Translations under genes and position numbers: made by a program
Assembly (NCBI GenBank): GCA_023432225.1
Contig: JAEYUW010000042.1
Location: forward strand, 1 to 63,242
Length of the DNA: 63,242 bases
DNA from: Verrucomicrobiota bacterium
Lineage (GTDB): Bacteria; Verrucomicrobiota; Verrucomicrobiia; Opitutales; Opitutaceae
Direction: 5' to 3'
The notes under the pieces: generated by a model
The model's database searches: none
Told to the model about the DNA's origin: nothing
Seen by the model: only the letters and a program-made list of their open reading frames with translations
Part shown: positions 14,956-24,045 of the stretch, piece after piece
Layout of the letters: each line of letters opens with the position of its first letter
Position numbering within the stretch: the stretch's first letter is position 1

Positions 14956-15549
14956 ATGACCACGGGCAAAACCCAATTTTACGGCGCGTCCACGCTCGAC
15001 GGCTTTCTTGCCACCGCCGAAGACAGCATCGACTGGCTGCTCCAATTCGGCAACGCCGCCCCCACCTACACCGACTTCATCGCCAACGTCGGCGCGCTCG
15101 CCATGGGCGCGGCCACCTACGAGTGGCTGCTGCGCCATCATGTGCGGCCAAACACGACCGAGGAGCAGCCCTGGCCGTATGCTCAGCCGACATGGGTCTT
15201 CACTCATCGTCCGCGGCCTGGCGTGCCGGCAGCCGACGTGCGTTTCGTGAGCGGCGACGTCGCACCGGTCCACGCCGCGATGCGCGCAGCGGCCGGCTCA
15301 AAAAACATCTGGATCGTCGGCGGCGGCGAGTTGCTCGGGCAGTTCTGGGACCGCGGCCTGTTGGATGAAATCATCGTTCAAATCGCGCCGGTCACACTTG
15401 GTGCGGGCAAGCCGCTGCTCCCGCGCGCGATTCACACACCGCCGTTGCGTCTGCTTTCGGTGCAGCAGTGCGGCGACACGTTCGTGGAACTGAGATATGC
15501 GACGCCACGCACCTCGGCCCCTGCGAACGCAGACAGTCTGCGAACATGA
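14956..15549 (+). CDS. Dihydrofolate reductase/RibD C-terminal-domain family protein
   Basis: A 197-aa protein with the DHFR-like fold of the RibD_C family. Seen are YGASTLDGFLATAEDSIDWL at the start, GAATYEWLL (the usual GRxTYE position), and IWIVGGGELLGQFWDRGLLDE (about residues 116-136), which is the NADPH-binding loop and family signature. Members reduce pyrimidine intermediates or other ketones using NADPH, and many are uncharacterised. It follows the methyltransferase gene by 36 nt. Its stop overlaps (ATGA) the start of a 21-residue frame. Confidence 0.85.
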   Translation: MTTGKTQFYGASTLDGFLATAEDSIDWLLQFGNAAPTYTDFIANVGALAMGAATYEWLLRHHVRPNTTEEQPWPYAQPTWVFTHRPRPGVPAADVRFVSGDVAPVHAAMRAAAGSKNIWIVGGGELLGQFWDRGLLDEIIVQIAPVTLGAGKPLLPRAIHTPPLRLLSVQQCGDTFVELRYATPRTSAPANADSLRT

Positions 15550-15611
15550 TCGCGGTCGTGATCATCCTCGCCGCGCTCACCTGTCTCGTCGCGCTGGACG
15601 GCGGCGAGTGA
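15546..15611 (+). CDS. Possible 21-aa hydrophobic peptide
   Basis: An ATGA overlap with the stop of the preceding gene opens a frame coding for MIAVVIILAALTCLVALDGGE, one short membrane-spanning stretch. Translational coupling would be natural at this overlap. Its size makes chance likely, and I cannot assign a role. Confidence 0.25.
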   Translation: MIAVVIILAALTCLVALDGGE

Positions 15612-15819
15612 GTAGCGTTATCGCGCGCACCGTCGCTCCGGTGTCGGGCGAATGAACGAAATCAGTGCGCGCGCAATCGCTGCGCACGGCGACCGCGTGA
15701 CCGAAAAAGAAAATCGGATGGCCCCTCTGCGCACTCGGCCGCGCTTGTAGGTCCGGGCCCCGCGCCGCGACACCAGCGTCCGGTCGAATCGGTCCCGCCA
15801 ACCCCTGATCCACGTCACC

Positions 15820-16977
15820 ATGACCACGCAAGTCGCCTCCGCTCCCGTCACCGTTCCCGTCGCTACATCCTACGCCAAGATCGGCGTCGGTCTCTCCCCC
15901 AACAGTCACCTGCTCATCGTTGGTCTCACCGGCGGTAAATCGCCGGGCCTGCCACGCGCGGCTTCCGCGCAGAAATCACCCTATGGTTCGGGCAACTGGA
16001 CCAGGCTGTCGAAGGCGCTCACCGGCACCAGCTCGAGCACTTCCATGGCCGATCTGGTCATCGCCGCAGACCAATACGGCACGGAAGCCCTCGGGCTCGG
16101 CAACGACGGCAATATCTACCGCGCCGGCCAGGAAGCGTCCGGCGAATGGACGGCCGGCGCCGGCATCGTTTCGCAGACGACGACGTTCGTGCCCGGCACG
16201 CTCAGCACGCAGGCGCTCAACACCGCGACCGTGTTCGCGGTTGCCAACCCTCTGTATGCACCGTGGATCGCACTCTATCGCGACCAAGAAACCCATCCGC
16301 AATGGCAGCCGGGGCTCGCTTTGCCCAATCCAACTTCGTCGAAGTTCGCGAGCCTCTGCGCGCGACCGGATATGAGCGATGCCGGCACGACGCACGTCAT
16401 CGGCCTGACCCGCGATGGCAACGCGTGCGAAGTCGCGACCACCTCCGGCTCCGGCACTGGGCCGACCCAAACCTGGACGAAGGGCGTCGGCTTTCTGGGC
16501 GACAAATCCGTCCTCCCCGCGCTGAAGCAACTCGTGCTGGTGACGGCCGACGCCGCCGGCAATTTCCACGTGATCGGCCTTGGCACCGACAACTCGGTCT
16601 GGGACGTCGATCAGTTCACCGCCAACGCGGCGACGCCTGCGTGGAGTCACACGAGCGCGTGCATCGTCGAAGCCGGCCAGTTTACCGCCGACAAAATCGA
16701 CTGCTACTTCTCCAGCGCGTTCACAATCCTGCTCCTCGCGTCGAGCGGCGGGCTCCTCTTCCAACTCGCGACTTATTCCAACGAGTGGACGGCCAACCCC
16801 TCCCGCATTCCCTCGCTCGGCGCCTGCGCGGATTGGCACGTCGCACCGAATCCGACGACCGGCACCGGCACCGAAGCGTTCATCCTCGGCGTCGCCAGCA
16901 CGGGCCTCGTTTATGAGGTGGCGGACTACGGCGGCGGAAAATGGACGCAAGGTCCCGCCGGACACATCAGCGGCTGA
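15820..16977 (+). CDS. Beta-propeller-like repeat protein, lectin-type
   Basis: A 385-aa protein without a clear signal peptide. It contains repeated units of about 50-60 residues of the form HVIGLTRDGNACEVA and FHVIGLGTDNSVWDVDQF, with Gly/Asp turns and an aromatic at the end. This recalls tectonin/PLL-type propeller lectins, in which each blade reports a value along with GTDNxxW. No enzyme motif is seen. The upstream 210 nt show nothing recognisable. The function is unknown, with sugar binding the best guess from repeat style. Confidence 0.55.
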   Translation: MTTQVASAPVTVPVATSYAKIGVGLSPNSHLLIVGLTGGKSPGLPRAASAQKSPYGSGNWTRLSKALTGTSSSTSMADLVIAADQYGTEALGLGNDGNIYRAGQEASGEWTAGAGIVSQTTTFVPGTLSTQALNTATVFAVANPLYAPWIALYRDQETHPQWQPGLALPNPTSSKFASLCARPDMSDAGTTHVIGLTRDGNACEVATTSGSGTGPTQTWTKGVGFLGDKSVLPALKQLVLVTADAAGNFHVIGLGTDNSVWDVDQFTANAATPAWSHTSACIVEAGQFTADKIDCYFSSAFTILLLASSGGLLFQLATYSNEWTANPSRIPSLGACADWHVAPNPTTGTGTEAFILGVASTGLVYEVADYGGGKWTQGPAGHISG

Positions 16978-17127
16978 CCCGCGCGCGCCGAACCAGATCC
17001 CAACTCGCGAGGCGATGGACACTCGCCTGCGAGTTGCCTCCGGTGCCGCGACCCGCGCGTGTCAGCGCGCGGCTTGTCGCAATCGACGCGCGCCGTTGGC
17101 CTGGCCGTTTCGCGACGCCAGACGTTG

Positions 17128-17487
17128 TCAGACGTTCGACGGCTCGGCGGGCGCGCCGATCGCGATCGTTTCCTCGCGGTGTTCCTCCGCGTGCTCCTCT
17201 TCGACTTCGCGAAAACGCTCGGCGTTGAAACCGAGTTCCGCGCGGTTGCCGTTGAACGGATCAAGCGGGTTCACGAGTTCGTGCAAAAGTATGCGCACGG
17301 TCACGCTTTCCTCCGAAGCGCCGTTCGGGACGATCTTGCCGTCCTTCACGATCGCCAGCTTTTCGCGACCGAGAGAGACCTCGCGCACGGTGTAGATCGC
17401 GCCCTTCACGGGCAACGCGAGGTAGAATTCCTTGATCGCCGCCGGGAAGACGTCGTCCACGCAAACAACTTTGGCACCCACTTTCAT
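17128..17487 (-). CDS. Small conserved-type protein of unknown function
   Basis: A 119-aa protein. The start MKVGAKVVCVDDVFPAAIKE leads into LPVKGAIYTVREVSLGREKL, a compact SH3-like beta pattern seen in many small phage-type or hypothetical proteins. The C-terminus is rich in Glu (EVEEEHAEEHREE). The start was set at the Met before VGAKVV. It follows the next upstream gene (17580-18002) on the same strand by 92 nt. No function can be given. Confidence 0.6.
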   Translation of the reverse strand: MKVGAKVVCVDDVFPAAIKEFYLALPVKGAIYTVREVSLGREKLAIVKDGKIVPNGASEESVTVRILLHELVNPLDPFNGNRAELGFNAERFREVEEEHAEEHREETIAIGAPAEPSNV

Positions 17488-17579
17488 CACCGGCCATGGG
17501 ACACACCTGCCGCTAAAGTGCAACCCTCCCTCATCGTTCCCCTGAACTCGTCCCACAGCCGGCCGCGCCCGGCCGCCGT

Positions 17580-18002
17580 TCACCCGGCCTCGCGCGTCGA
17601 GTCCTCCGGCCGCAGCGTTGGCGCTGGCAACCGCACTCCCGCCTTTTCCAACTCGCGACGCAGCGCCGGCAGATAACGGTGCGGCATCGATTCGAGGTCA
17701 AAAGTGTAGTCCACCTCGAAACCCTGCTCTTCGAGAAAGCGCAGAATCTCGTCGAGTTCCTCCACATCCTCGTCGAGGAAGTGCTCATCGATCACCGATT
17801 GGTTGCCGTAATGCGTAACCAAGGTCGGCCAGAAGCGCTCGGCCTCCGGCTCGGCTTCGTGGAGCGTCGCTGGTCCGCGCAGTCCGGCGCGCGTGATGCG
17901 CTCCGCGTAATCGCTGAGGCGCGCGAACGCGAAGGCGAGATTCGCCCAGCGCGCCTGACGGAGCAGTGCTTCGCGGTGATGGAGGAGTTCGGAGAAGTTC
18001 AT
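17580..18002 (-). CDS. Hypothetical 140-aa protein
   Basis: A soluble, mostly helical protein. Residues 1-45 are basic and Arg/Ala-rich, the middle is acidic (DEHFLDEDVEELDEIL, about residues 72-87), and the end is a short charged tail. I recognise no family. The CCTCCC complement just upstream of the ATG gives a GGGAGG-like ribosome site in the leader. It probably shares a transcript with the 119-aa gene downstream. Confidence 0.6.
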   Translation of the reverse strand: MNFSELLHHREALLRQARWANLAFAFARLSDYAERITRAGLRGPATLHEAEPEAERFWPTLVTHYGNQSVIDEHFLDEDVEELDEILRFLEEQGFEVDYTFDLESMPHRYLPALRRELEKAGVRLPAPTLRPEDSTREAG

Positions 18003-18386
18003 GGGAGGCGGTTGCGGCCCGTGGCCGCAGTTGGGTTAATGGTTTGGCTCTCGCACGGCAGACCGCACGCGCGGGTGCACACGGGGCGACCAAGCGCGAT
18101 ACCCTTTCAGCTGTCCTTCCTGTCGTTGCCTGACCTGCTAACTCGTAGTAGTCGCTAACGCAGAAACCTGACTCTCGCTGCCTGACTCAAATCACGATCT
18201 CAACCGTGCATCTGACGACATTGACCACCTTCTGATTCGTCACATCGCGCGTTTGCGCAAGAGAAATCTCTCCGCTCTTCGGCGCGTCCGCGCTATTAAA
18301 GCCCTAACCCGTTGACCCGGGCTCCGCGCGCGCCGGATTTCGCGATAGACATCGCTGCTGCGCACCGGCGCAGATAAGAACCGTCG
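18003..18386. other. Divergent promoter region without a gene
   Basis: A 384-nt spacer between a minus-strand hypothetical gene and the plus-strand BON gene. It should hold both promoters. I see no palindrome, repeat or RNA gene in it. Confidence 0.5.
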
Positions 18387-19148
18387 ATGTCTTCCTCCCG
18401 TTTGCGTCGGATTTTCCCCGTTCTCGCGGTCGCGCTCGTCGCCACCATGAGCGCTCCCCTGCTCGTTCGCGCCGGCATTCTCGAGGACCGCGCGATCGAG
18501 GACGCCGTCGAAGCTTCCTACGTTTTCCGCAGCGTCCTGACGGACCGCACCATGGTGCACCTCTACGTGCGCCAGGGCGCAATCGAAGTGCGCGGCCAGG
18601 CGGCCGATGAGCGCGAGCGCGCCTTGCTCGAACGCACCCTCCTCAACATCCCCAACGTGGTTCGCGTCGACAACCAGCTCTTCGTCGACTCCGCCGGCCG
18701 CCGCGATCACTTCCGGTGGCGCGCCGCTCGTCTTCTGGCCGCCTTGCGCGTCCAGCGGGACCTCGATGCCGCACTCATCCAACTCGAGGCACACGACGGC
18801 ACGCTCGACCTGATCGGAGACACCACCGACATCGCCCAAAGCGCACGGATCGAGGCGCGTGTCCGTGAACTCGCACCGAGCGAGCGAATCACGAACCGCC
18901 TCCGCATCAATCCTGTGCCGGCCAAGACGGTGCGCATCGACGATGCCTCGATCGTTGCGATGGTCCACAGTGCGATCGACGCCCTCCCGGCGGAAAAAGA
19001 TGCGACACTCCGCGTCACCAGCCGCGCGGGTGAAGTCGTCATCGACGGCGCACCGGCGACGGCCAACGCCGTGCAAGCGATCACCGGGTGCGCCGAAGCG
19101 ATCCCCGGCGTCCGCCTCGTTCGGAACCAACTCGCCGCGCGCAGCTAA
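18387..19148 (+). CDS. Exported BON-domain protein
   Basis: A 253-aa protein with a signal peptide (about residues 1-29). It is followed by three BON-like modules: IEDAVEASYVFRSVLTDR with VYVRQGAIEVRG, a second around DLDAALIQLEAHDGTLDLIG, and a third around SIVAMVHSAIDALPAEKD with SRAGEVVIDG. BON domains bind membranes or carbohydrates and occur in OsmY-like periplasmic stress proteins. The repeated Gly at the end of each beta strand fits the family. It is probably periplasmic, with a role in envelope stress inferred only from the family. Confidence 0.75.
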   Translation: MSSSRLRRIFPVLAVALVATMSAPLLVRAGILEDRAIEDAVEASYVFRSVLTDRTMVHLYVRQGAIEVRGQAADERERALLERTLLNIPNVVRVDNQLFVDSAGRRDHFRWRAARLLAALRVQRDLDAALIQLEAHDGTLDLIGDTTDIAQSARIEARVRELAPSERITNRLRINPVPAKTVRIDDASIVAMVHSAIDALPAEKDATLRVTSRAGEVVIDGAPATANAVQAITGCAEAIPGVRLVRNQLAARS

Positions 19149-19185
19149 GCCTCGCCCGCCCGCGCGGTCGAGGCACCCGCGTAAC

Positions 19186-19734
19186 TCACTTCGGCCAGAG
19201 CCACCCGAAGGTGCCCGCGGTGACCAACGCGTAGAGCAAACCGTCGAACGTGCACTTCATCGTCGTCGACCACTTCCGCCGATACCAGATTGACTGCGGC
19301 CACTGCGCGGCCGCGTGCGCAACAAACGCCACCGCGCCCACGATGCGAAACACCGCGAGGTAGTGCGCGTCCGCCGGCAGCGAGTTCCGCGCGACGTAGC
19401 CCACGAAAAATCCGACCGCGAGCAGATAGACAAACCACTGCACGAAGGTGAGCCCCATCGAACTGGAGCCCTTCGGTAACGCAGTGACGATCCAGTTTGG
19501 TCCTTCCTCGAGCTTGGCCTTGAATTCAGGCGAGTTGTAGTTCGAGCCCTCGCACATCGGCATCATGTAGTCGCCGGGCGGCACGTTGAACGGACGCAGC
19601 GCCGCGCGGACCTTGTCCTCGTCAGGCACTTTCTGAAAGTCGCTCTTGTGCCACGGCATCACCATGTGGATGACGGAGCTGAGCACGAAGACGAACACGG
19701 CGGACAACACGATCGGAAGCCACAGACTGAGCAT
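19186..19734 (-). CDS. Hypothetical membrane protein, 182 aa
   Basis: An integral membrane protein with a first helix at about residues 5-25 and three more from about 95 to the end. The loop between has a conserved-looking MMPMCEGSNYNSPEF and a DFQKVPDED stretch. A strong AAAAGGAG ribosome site precedes the ATG at 19734. Similar proteins of about 180 residues are common in environmental Gram-negatives, but I know of no function. It converges with the BON gene. Confidence 0.65.
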   Translation of the reverse strand: MLSLWLPIVLSAVFVFVLSSVIHMVMPWHKSDFQKVPDEDKVRAALRPFNVPPGDYMMPMCEGSNYNSPEFKAKLEEGPNWIVTALPKGSSSMGLTFVQWFVYLLAVGFFVGYVARNSLPADAHYLAVFRIVGAVAFVAHAAAQWPQSIWYRRKWSTTMKCTFDGLLYALVTAGTFGWLWPK

Positions 19735-19957
19735 GGGGGTAATCTCCTTTTGCGCAGCGCAGCCAAACTGCGCCGCAGTTGACGTGGATGAGACCGCGGC
19801 AGGCTGACAAATCGGCCCGCGAGGTCAACCTCCCGCGCCACCCACGCCGCCACTCGACGTCACCCTGCGAGCGAACGCGCCGAGATCGCTCTACGCTTCG
19901 ACCGTTTGCGCCATCATTGCCCTTTCCTCTCCGGCACGCCCGCGACAACCTCCCCGC

Positions 19958-20467
19958 ATGTGGCGCGCTCTTCTTACCCTCCTGTCCCTCGCGACCCTGA
20001 TCGGCTGCACCAAACCCGACCTGCCCAGCGCCGTCGTCCGCGCCGGATCAGAGGAGGAACTCACCGCTTTCCGCGCCGACTTGGCCTCACGCTTCGGCAC
20101 GGAGGCGCTCGCTGCCTACGATGTGGCGATCCAGGAACTCCAACTCGCCGGCATGGACCGCGGTGTCGCCACGGCCGCGGATCGCGCCGCCGCGATGCGC
20201 GCAGCGGTCGCCGGCAAGACCGTGCGCGCGGTCGAGATTCTCGGCTGGCAAGCCCGCCGCACCCGCCTGCAAACCGAGATCAAGGACTTCGCCGGCATGC
20301 TCGAACGCGACCTCGCCCTGAAGGAGAAAACCGCGGCCACCGGCACGCCGCCAGCCGTGATTCATCGCATCGAGAACGAGCAGGACATCCTCGCCAAACT
20401 CCGTCGTCTCCTCCGCGAGACGGAGGAAAAGCTGGCCGCGTGGAACGCTACGCCCGCGACCCCATGA
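19958..20467 (+). CDS. Small lipoprotein
   Basis: A 169-aa protein whose N-terminus ends in the lipobox LIGC, so residue 17 would be lipidated and the protein anchored in the envelope. The remainder is helical and charged, with an LAAYDVAIQELQ segment and a later stretch of Lys/Glu-rich helices (about residues 90-165) that could form a coiled coil. No known domain is recognised. It stands alone. Confidence 0.65.
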   Translation: MWRALLTLLSLATLIGCTKPDLPSAVVRAGSEEELTAFRADLASRFGTEALAAYDVAIQELQLAGMDRGVATAADRAAAMRAAVAGKTVRAVEILGWQARRTRLQTEIKDFAGMLERDLALKEKTAATGTPPAVIHRIENEQDILAKLRRLLRETEEKLAAWNATPATP

Positions 20468-20593
20468 TGGCCGCGCGGCGTTGGCCAGCGGCGTGGTAGA
20501 ACACGCGCCACTCCGTTCCGCGCGACGAATTTTCCGCAGAACACCGATACGGCCTCATGCGAATAGGCGGGCGCGGTGTCCCGACCGACGCTT

Positions 20594-20616
20594 GTCGCCG
20601 CTGGGACAGCGGCGAC
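20594..20616. repeat. Perfect 10-bp hairpin
   Basis: GTCGCCGCTG pairs with CAGCGGCGAC around GGA, in the spacer between the lipoprotein and the convergent beta-helix gene. There is no T-tract, so terminator function is uncertain. Confidence 0.5.
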
Positions 20617-20709
20617 CACCTTTGAGTTTGCCGTTCTTCGATCGAGAATCGCGTGCGGCTGCATGAATCCGGCTAAGCGGACTCGCCGCTCTACCCGGCT
20701 CCCCGACGG

Positions 20710-22524
20710 TCAGCGAGCACGTGCGCCCGGCTGTCCGGCGCCATCGTCCGTCCATCCGAGCACCGACCGCGCTTCCGCCGGCAGCGGGACCGCGACTGCG
20801 CGCAGCGGAAAGTCCGGCATCACCTCGAAGCGCTTCAGCTCCGCACTGCGAAACAGCGCGCCTTGATAATCCGGCAATGCGCGCCCCGCACTCTCGAAAG
20901 CCGGCTGGAGTTTGCACAGTTCGCCGAGATCGAAGATGTCCACCTCATCGTTTTTCGGCGGCACCGGCCCCCACGTCATCAGCGGCTGCGGCTTCACGCC
21001 CGCGCGCCGCACGTAGGCGTTGCCGTCCAAGCGCGTGAGTTGCGACTCGCTCAACCGCTCGCGCACTTTCTCGCGCTGTGTCACCAGCAGCAGCGGTCCG
21101 GCAAATTTTTCGTCCGCCGCGAGCAGATTGTTCAGGAACACGTGCCCGTGCCGCTCGGTCACGTCCGGTCCCGCGCTGGGGTGCCAGCCGAAGTGATCGC
21201 CCACTGCGCTGCGCTCCGTGCGCTCGAATTTCGCCACGCTGTTGACGAGCGTATTCTGGTAGATGCGCACGTCGGAGCTGTTGAGCACGTGGATGCCGCG
21301 CTCGCAGTTCACGAGCACGTTGCCCGCACAGATCGCGCCCTTCGAGATTTCGAAAAAGAAGCCGTCGTTCGTGCGCTCGACCCAGTTGTTCACGAACACG
21401 CCATCGACATTGCCCACATCCCACCAGACGCCGCTCGCGTGGGGATTGTCGATGATGAGGCAATCGCGCACCACGGCGCGGTAACTCTGGTTGAAGATCT
21501 TGATCGCCGACGCGAAGTAGCCCGAAATTTTCTCCGCGCTGTTCGTCCGCGTGACGATCGTCTTTTCGATGCGGATGTCGCCGGAGTTCACGACGTAGAT
21601 GCCTTCCGTGCCGCAGTCGGCGATGAGGCAGTTCCGGAACGTGATGCCGTCGCCGTGAAAATAACCCGCCACGCGCGAGCAGAACGAGATCGTCACGTTT
21701 TCGAAAATTGAGCCGACCACGTCCTTGCCGAACTCGTCCGGGTTCATCTTTCGGTTCGGCTCGACGCCCTCGATCTCGAGCGCGCGGTAGGCGTATTGCG
21801 TAAACGTGAGACCGCGGATCGTCGCGCCGCGCCGGTCGTTCGGCTTCCCGTGCGCCGTGCCCATCGTGCGCACGAGCGCGCTGTCGTATGCGGTTATCTC
21901 GACGGTTTTGCCGGTCGGATCCGTGCCGACGTAGACCCAGGCGTTCTCGTAATTGATGAAGAAAGTGCCGGGCGTGAGATCATCGGCTTTGCCGACGGAG
22001 GCGAACAGTTCGCCGTCGACGAACACCATGTCGTTGTTGAAGCAGTGCAGCGGCGTCTGCTTCTCGTGCCGCTCGCGTCGCCACCAATCCGCCGGTGCCG
22101 CGGGAAAAAGTTTCGCCCACTTCGTGCGCCAGCGTCCGTCGGCGACTTTCTCCCATTCCGCGGCGACCTCCGTGCCTTTCAACACCGGGCTCTCGTCGGC
22201 GTAGGGTTGCAGCGTTACCCCTTGGCTCAACACGAGCCCGCCCGCGCGATACGTGCCGCCGCGCAACACGAGCGTGTCGCCCGTCACCACGCGCTCGATC
22301 GCCGCCGCCAACGTCGTCGGGCGCTCGAGCGTGGCCCCGTCCGCCTCGGCGCGACCATCCGGCGCCACGAAGATCACGCGGCCTGCCGTGGGCACCTCGT
22401 AGCGCAGCGCCTGCGGGCCATACGGTCCGCCGGATGGTTGCGCCCGCAGCGCGATCGGCAGACTCAAAACGAGCAACGTCGCCAGCAACGCGACGCGCGG
22501 GAACAGCACGCAAGACAGCTTCAT
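20710..22524 (-). CDS. Secreted right-handed beta-helix protein
   Basis: A 604-aa protein with a signal peptide (to about residue 30). Residues 45-110 (VIFVAPDGRAEADGATLERP, then GDTLVLRGGTYR) are the opening typical of pectate-lyase-like parallel beta-helix proteins. A run of turns follows with FENVTISFCSRV, GITFRNCLIADCGTEGIYVVNSGDI and VRIYQNTLVN, each a helix rung. Such proteins are polysaccharide lyases, glycosidases or adhesins, and the active site is not identifiable here. The start at 22524 is supported by the signal peptide. It is probably exported for polysaccharide degradation or binding. Confidence 0.75.
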   Translation of the reverse strand: MKLSCVLFPRVALLATLLVLSLPIALRAQPSGGPYGPQALRYEVPTAGRVIFVAPDGRAEADGATLERPTTLAAAIERVVTGDTLVLRGGTYRAGGLVLSQGVTLQPYADESPVLKGTEVAAEWEKVADGRWRTKWAKLFPAAPADWWRRERHEKQTPLHCFNNDMVFVDGELFASVGKADDLTPGTFFINYENAWVYVGTDPTGKTVEITAYDSALVRTMGTAHGKPNDRRGATIRGLTFTQYAYRALEIEGVEPNRKMNPDEFGKDVVGSIFENVTISFCSRVAGYFHGDGITFRNCLIADCGTEGIYVVNSGDIRIEKTIVTRTNSAEKISGYFASAIKIFNQSYRAVVRDCLIIDNPHASGVWWDVGNVDGVFVNNWVERTNDGFFFEISKGAICAGNVLVNCERGIHVLNSSDVRIYQNTLVNSVAKFERTERSAVGDHFGWHPSAGPDVTERHGHVFLNNLLAADEKFAGPLLLVTQREKVRERLSESQLTRLDGNAYVRRAGVKPQPLMTWGPVPPKNDEVDIFDLGELCKLQPAFESAGRALPDYQGALFRSAELKRFEVMPDFPLRAVAVPLPAEARSVLGWTDDGAGQPGARAR

Positions 22525-22643
22525 GGGGTGAGGAGGTTGGCTCAAAGACATCGGGCACGCGCGGCAAAACCAGCGCTGCGCTGCTCAAACACTAGCACAA
22601 CGCCACCGTTGACCACGCCTGAAGTTGCGCCTCCTTGGATGCG

Positions 22644-23357
22644 ATGCCGCTACCCCGCCGCCTTTTGCTTCTCACTTTGGCGCTGCTGCCTCAGCTGACG
22701 ACGTTCGCTGGTGACGACGGCGCGGACGCCGAACGTGCCGCACTCGGGCAGTTGCTCGCCTTCGGCCGGCCCGCCGTCAACGCGGTCGCTTCGCCCGGCA
22801 CTCTGGCCGCACAACTCGAACAGCATCGCGCCGAGCTGCGAGCCAACGCGGCCGCGCGCGAGCAGGTCGCTCGCGCCGCCTGGCTCGACACCTTCGGCCG
22901 CGCGCCGACTGCGGCGGAGCTGCAAACCGAAGTCGCGCTGCCGCTCACCTACACCGAGCGCTTGCAACGTCACCTCACCCACCTGCGCGCAGCGCCGGAC
23001 GAATATCGCGCGGTCATGCATCGCGCCTACCGCTTGGTCGTCCATCGCGACGCCTACGCCGAGGAATTCGACTACTGGCGCCCGCACGGAGTGCGCCCGT
23101 TCGTTATCTTGGTCGCCTGCATCGAAGATTGGGCGCGCCGCAACCGTCCCGGACTGATGGTCACCGCCGGCAATCCCGCGCTGCCGGCATGCAGCCGCTT
23201 CACGAACATCGTGCGCGTGACACCAGCCCTCGCCGCAGAAGCGCGCACCCTGCTGGCGCTCGATCGGTCGGCGGACGCGTCGCGCGTCCTCGCGATCGGC
23301 GGCGAAGGCGTTGCGACCGCGGGCGGCATGCACCTGACGATCGCCGGCCTCGACTGA
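22644..23357 (+). CDS. Exported hypothetical protein, 237 aa
   Basis: A signal peptide covers about residues 1-20 (PLPRRLLLLTLALLPQL). The mature part has AWLDTFGRAPTAAELQ, which recalls the DUF4214-type helical motif, and a helical Arg/Tyr-rich segment (EYRAVMHRAYRLVVHRDAYA). The C-terminus resembles a small beta end (IGGEGVATAGGMHLTIAGLD). I cannot assign a function. A TTG 9 nt upstream is in frame, but the ATG at 22644 gives a better signal peptide. It reads divergently from the beta-helix gene. Confidence 0.55.
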   Translation: MPLPRRLLLLTLALLPQLTTFAGDDGADAERAALGQLLAFGRPAVNAVASPGTLAAQLEQHRAELRANAAAREQVARAAWLDTFGRAPTAAELQTEVALPLTYTERLQRHLTHLRAAPDEYRAVMHRAYRLVVHRDAYAEEFDYWRPHGVRPFVILVACIEDWARRNRPGLMVTAGNPALPACSRFTNIVRVTPALAAEARTLLALDRSADASRVLAIGGEGVATAGGMHLTIAGLD

Positions 23358-23460
23358 GCGTCCGACGACAGCCCACGGCACCACCGCGGTCAACGCGAGC
23401 GGCGGCGTGCAAAATGTCTGAAGCTGACACCCGCGGCGCGACCCGCTATCGCCCTCTGCC

Positions 23461-24003
23461 ATGTTGCCCAACCGCGACGCCGCTGCCGCACTCCTCCACG
23501 AACACGTCCGCGATCCCTACCAGCGCACGCACGCGCTGATGGTCGCGACCGCCCTCGAAGGCTACGCCGTCCACCTCAACGAGCCGGTGAACCTGTGGTT
23601 CGTGACCGGCCTGCTGCACGATCTTGATTTTGAGCAACACCCCGCCGAGCACCCCGGCCCGTCGCTCCAGTGGTTCAAAACGTGGAACTATCCGCCGGAC
23701 CTCATTCACGCCGTCGAGGCGCACGCCTACGGCTACAATGATTTCAAGACGCTCCCGCAGACGAAACTCGCCGCTGCGCTCCTCGCGACAGACGAGCTGT
23801 GCGGCCTCTTCTACGCGTATCGGAAGATGAACCCCATCGCTTACGCCGCGATGAAGCCGTCCTCGATCGTCAAAAAATTCAAGGAGTCCGCGTTCGCCGC
23901 GAAGATTGACCGCCGCGTGATCGAACTCGGCGTGAAACACCTCGGCCTCCCGCTCGACGAGCACATCGCCAACGTCGGTCGCTTCCTGGGCCCGCTGAAC
24001 TGA
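23461..24003 (+). CDS. HD-domain hydrolase
   Basis: A 180-aa soluble protein with the HD metal-binding motif. His24 lies in QRTHALMVATALEGYA, and His53-Asp54 in TGLLHDLDFEQHP. The later AVEAHAYGYN and ATDELCGLFYAYR supply the remaining ligands. HD enzymes hydrolyse phosphates of nucleotides or other small molecules. The EHPGPSLQWFKTW segment is characteristic of a small group of uncharacterised HD proteins. The substrate is not known. The ATG at 23461 is the natural start. Confidence 0.85.
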   Translation: MLPNRDAAAALLHEHVRDPYQRTHALMVATALEGYAVHLNEPVNLWFVTGLLHDLDFEQHPAEHPGPSLQWFKTWNYPPDLIHAVEAHAYGYNDFKTLPQTKLAAALLATDELCGLFYAYRKMNPIAYAAMKPSSIVKKFKESAFAAKIDRRVIELGVKHLGLPLDEHIANVGRFLGPLN

Positions 24004-24045
24004 AGCGTCGCGCCGCGAGCAGCCGACACCCCCGAGAAAAAGCCT

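Noticed and set aside
20594..20616. The hairpin as a confident terminator
   Set aside because: The stem is perfect, but no T-tract follows on either strand.
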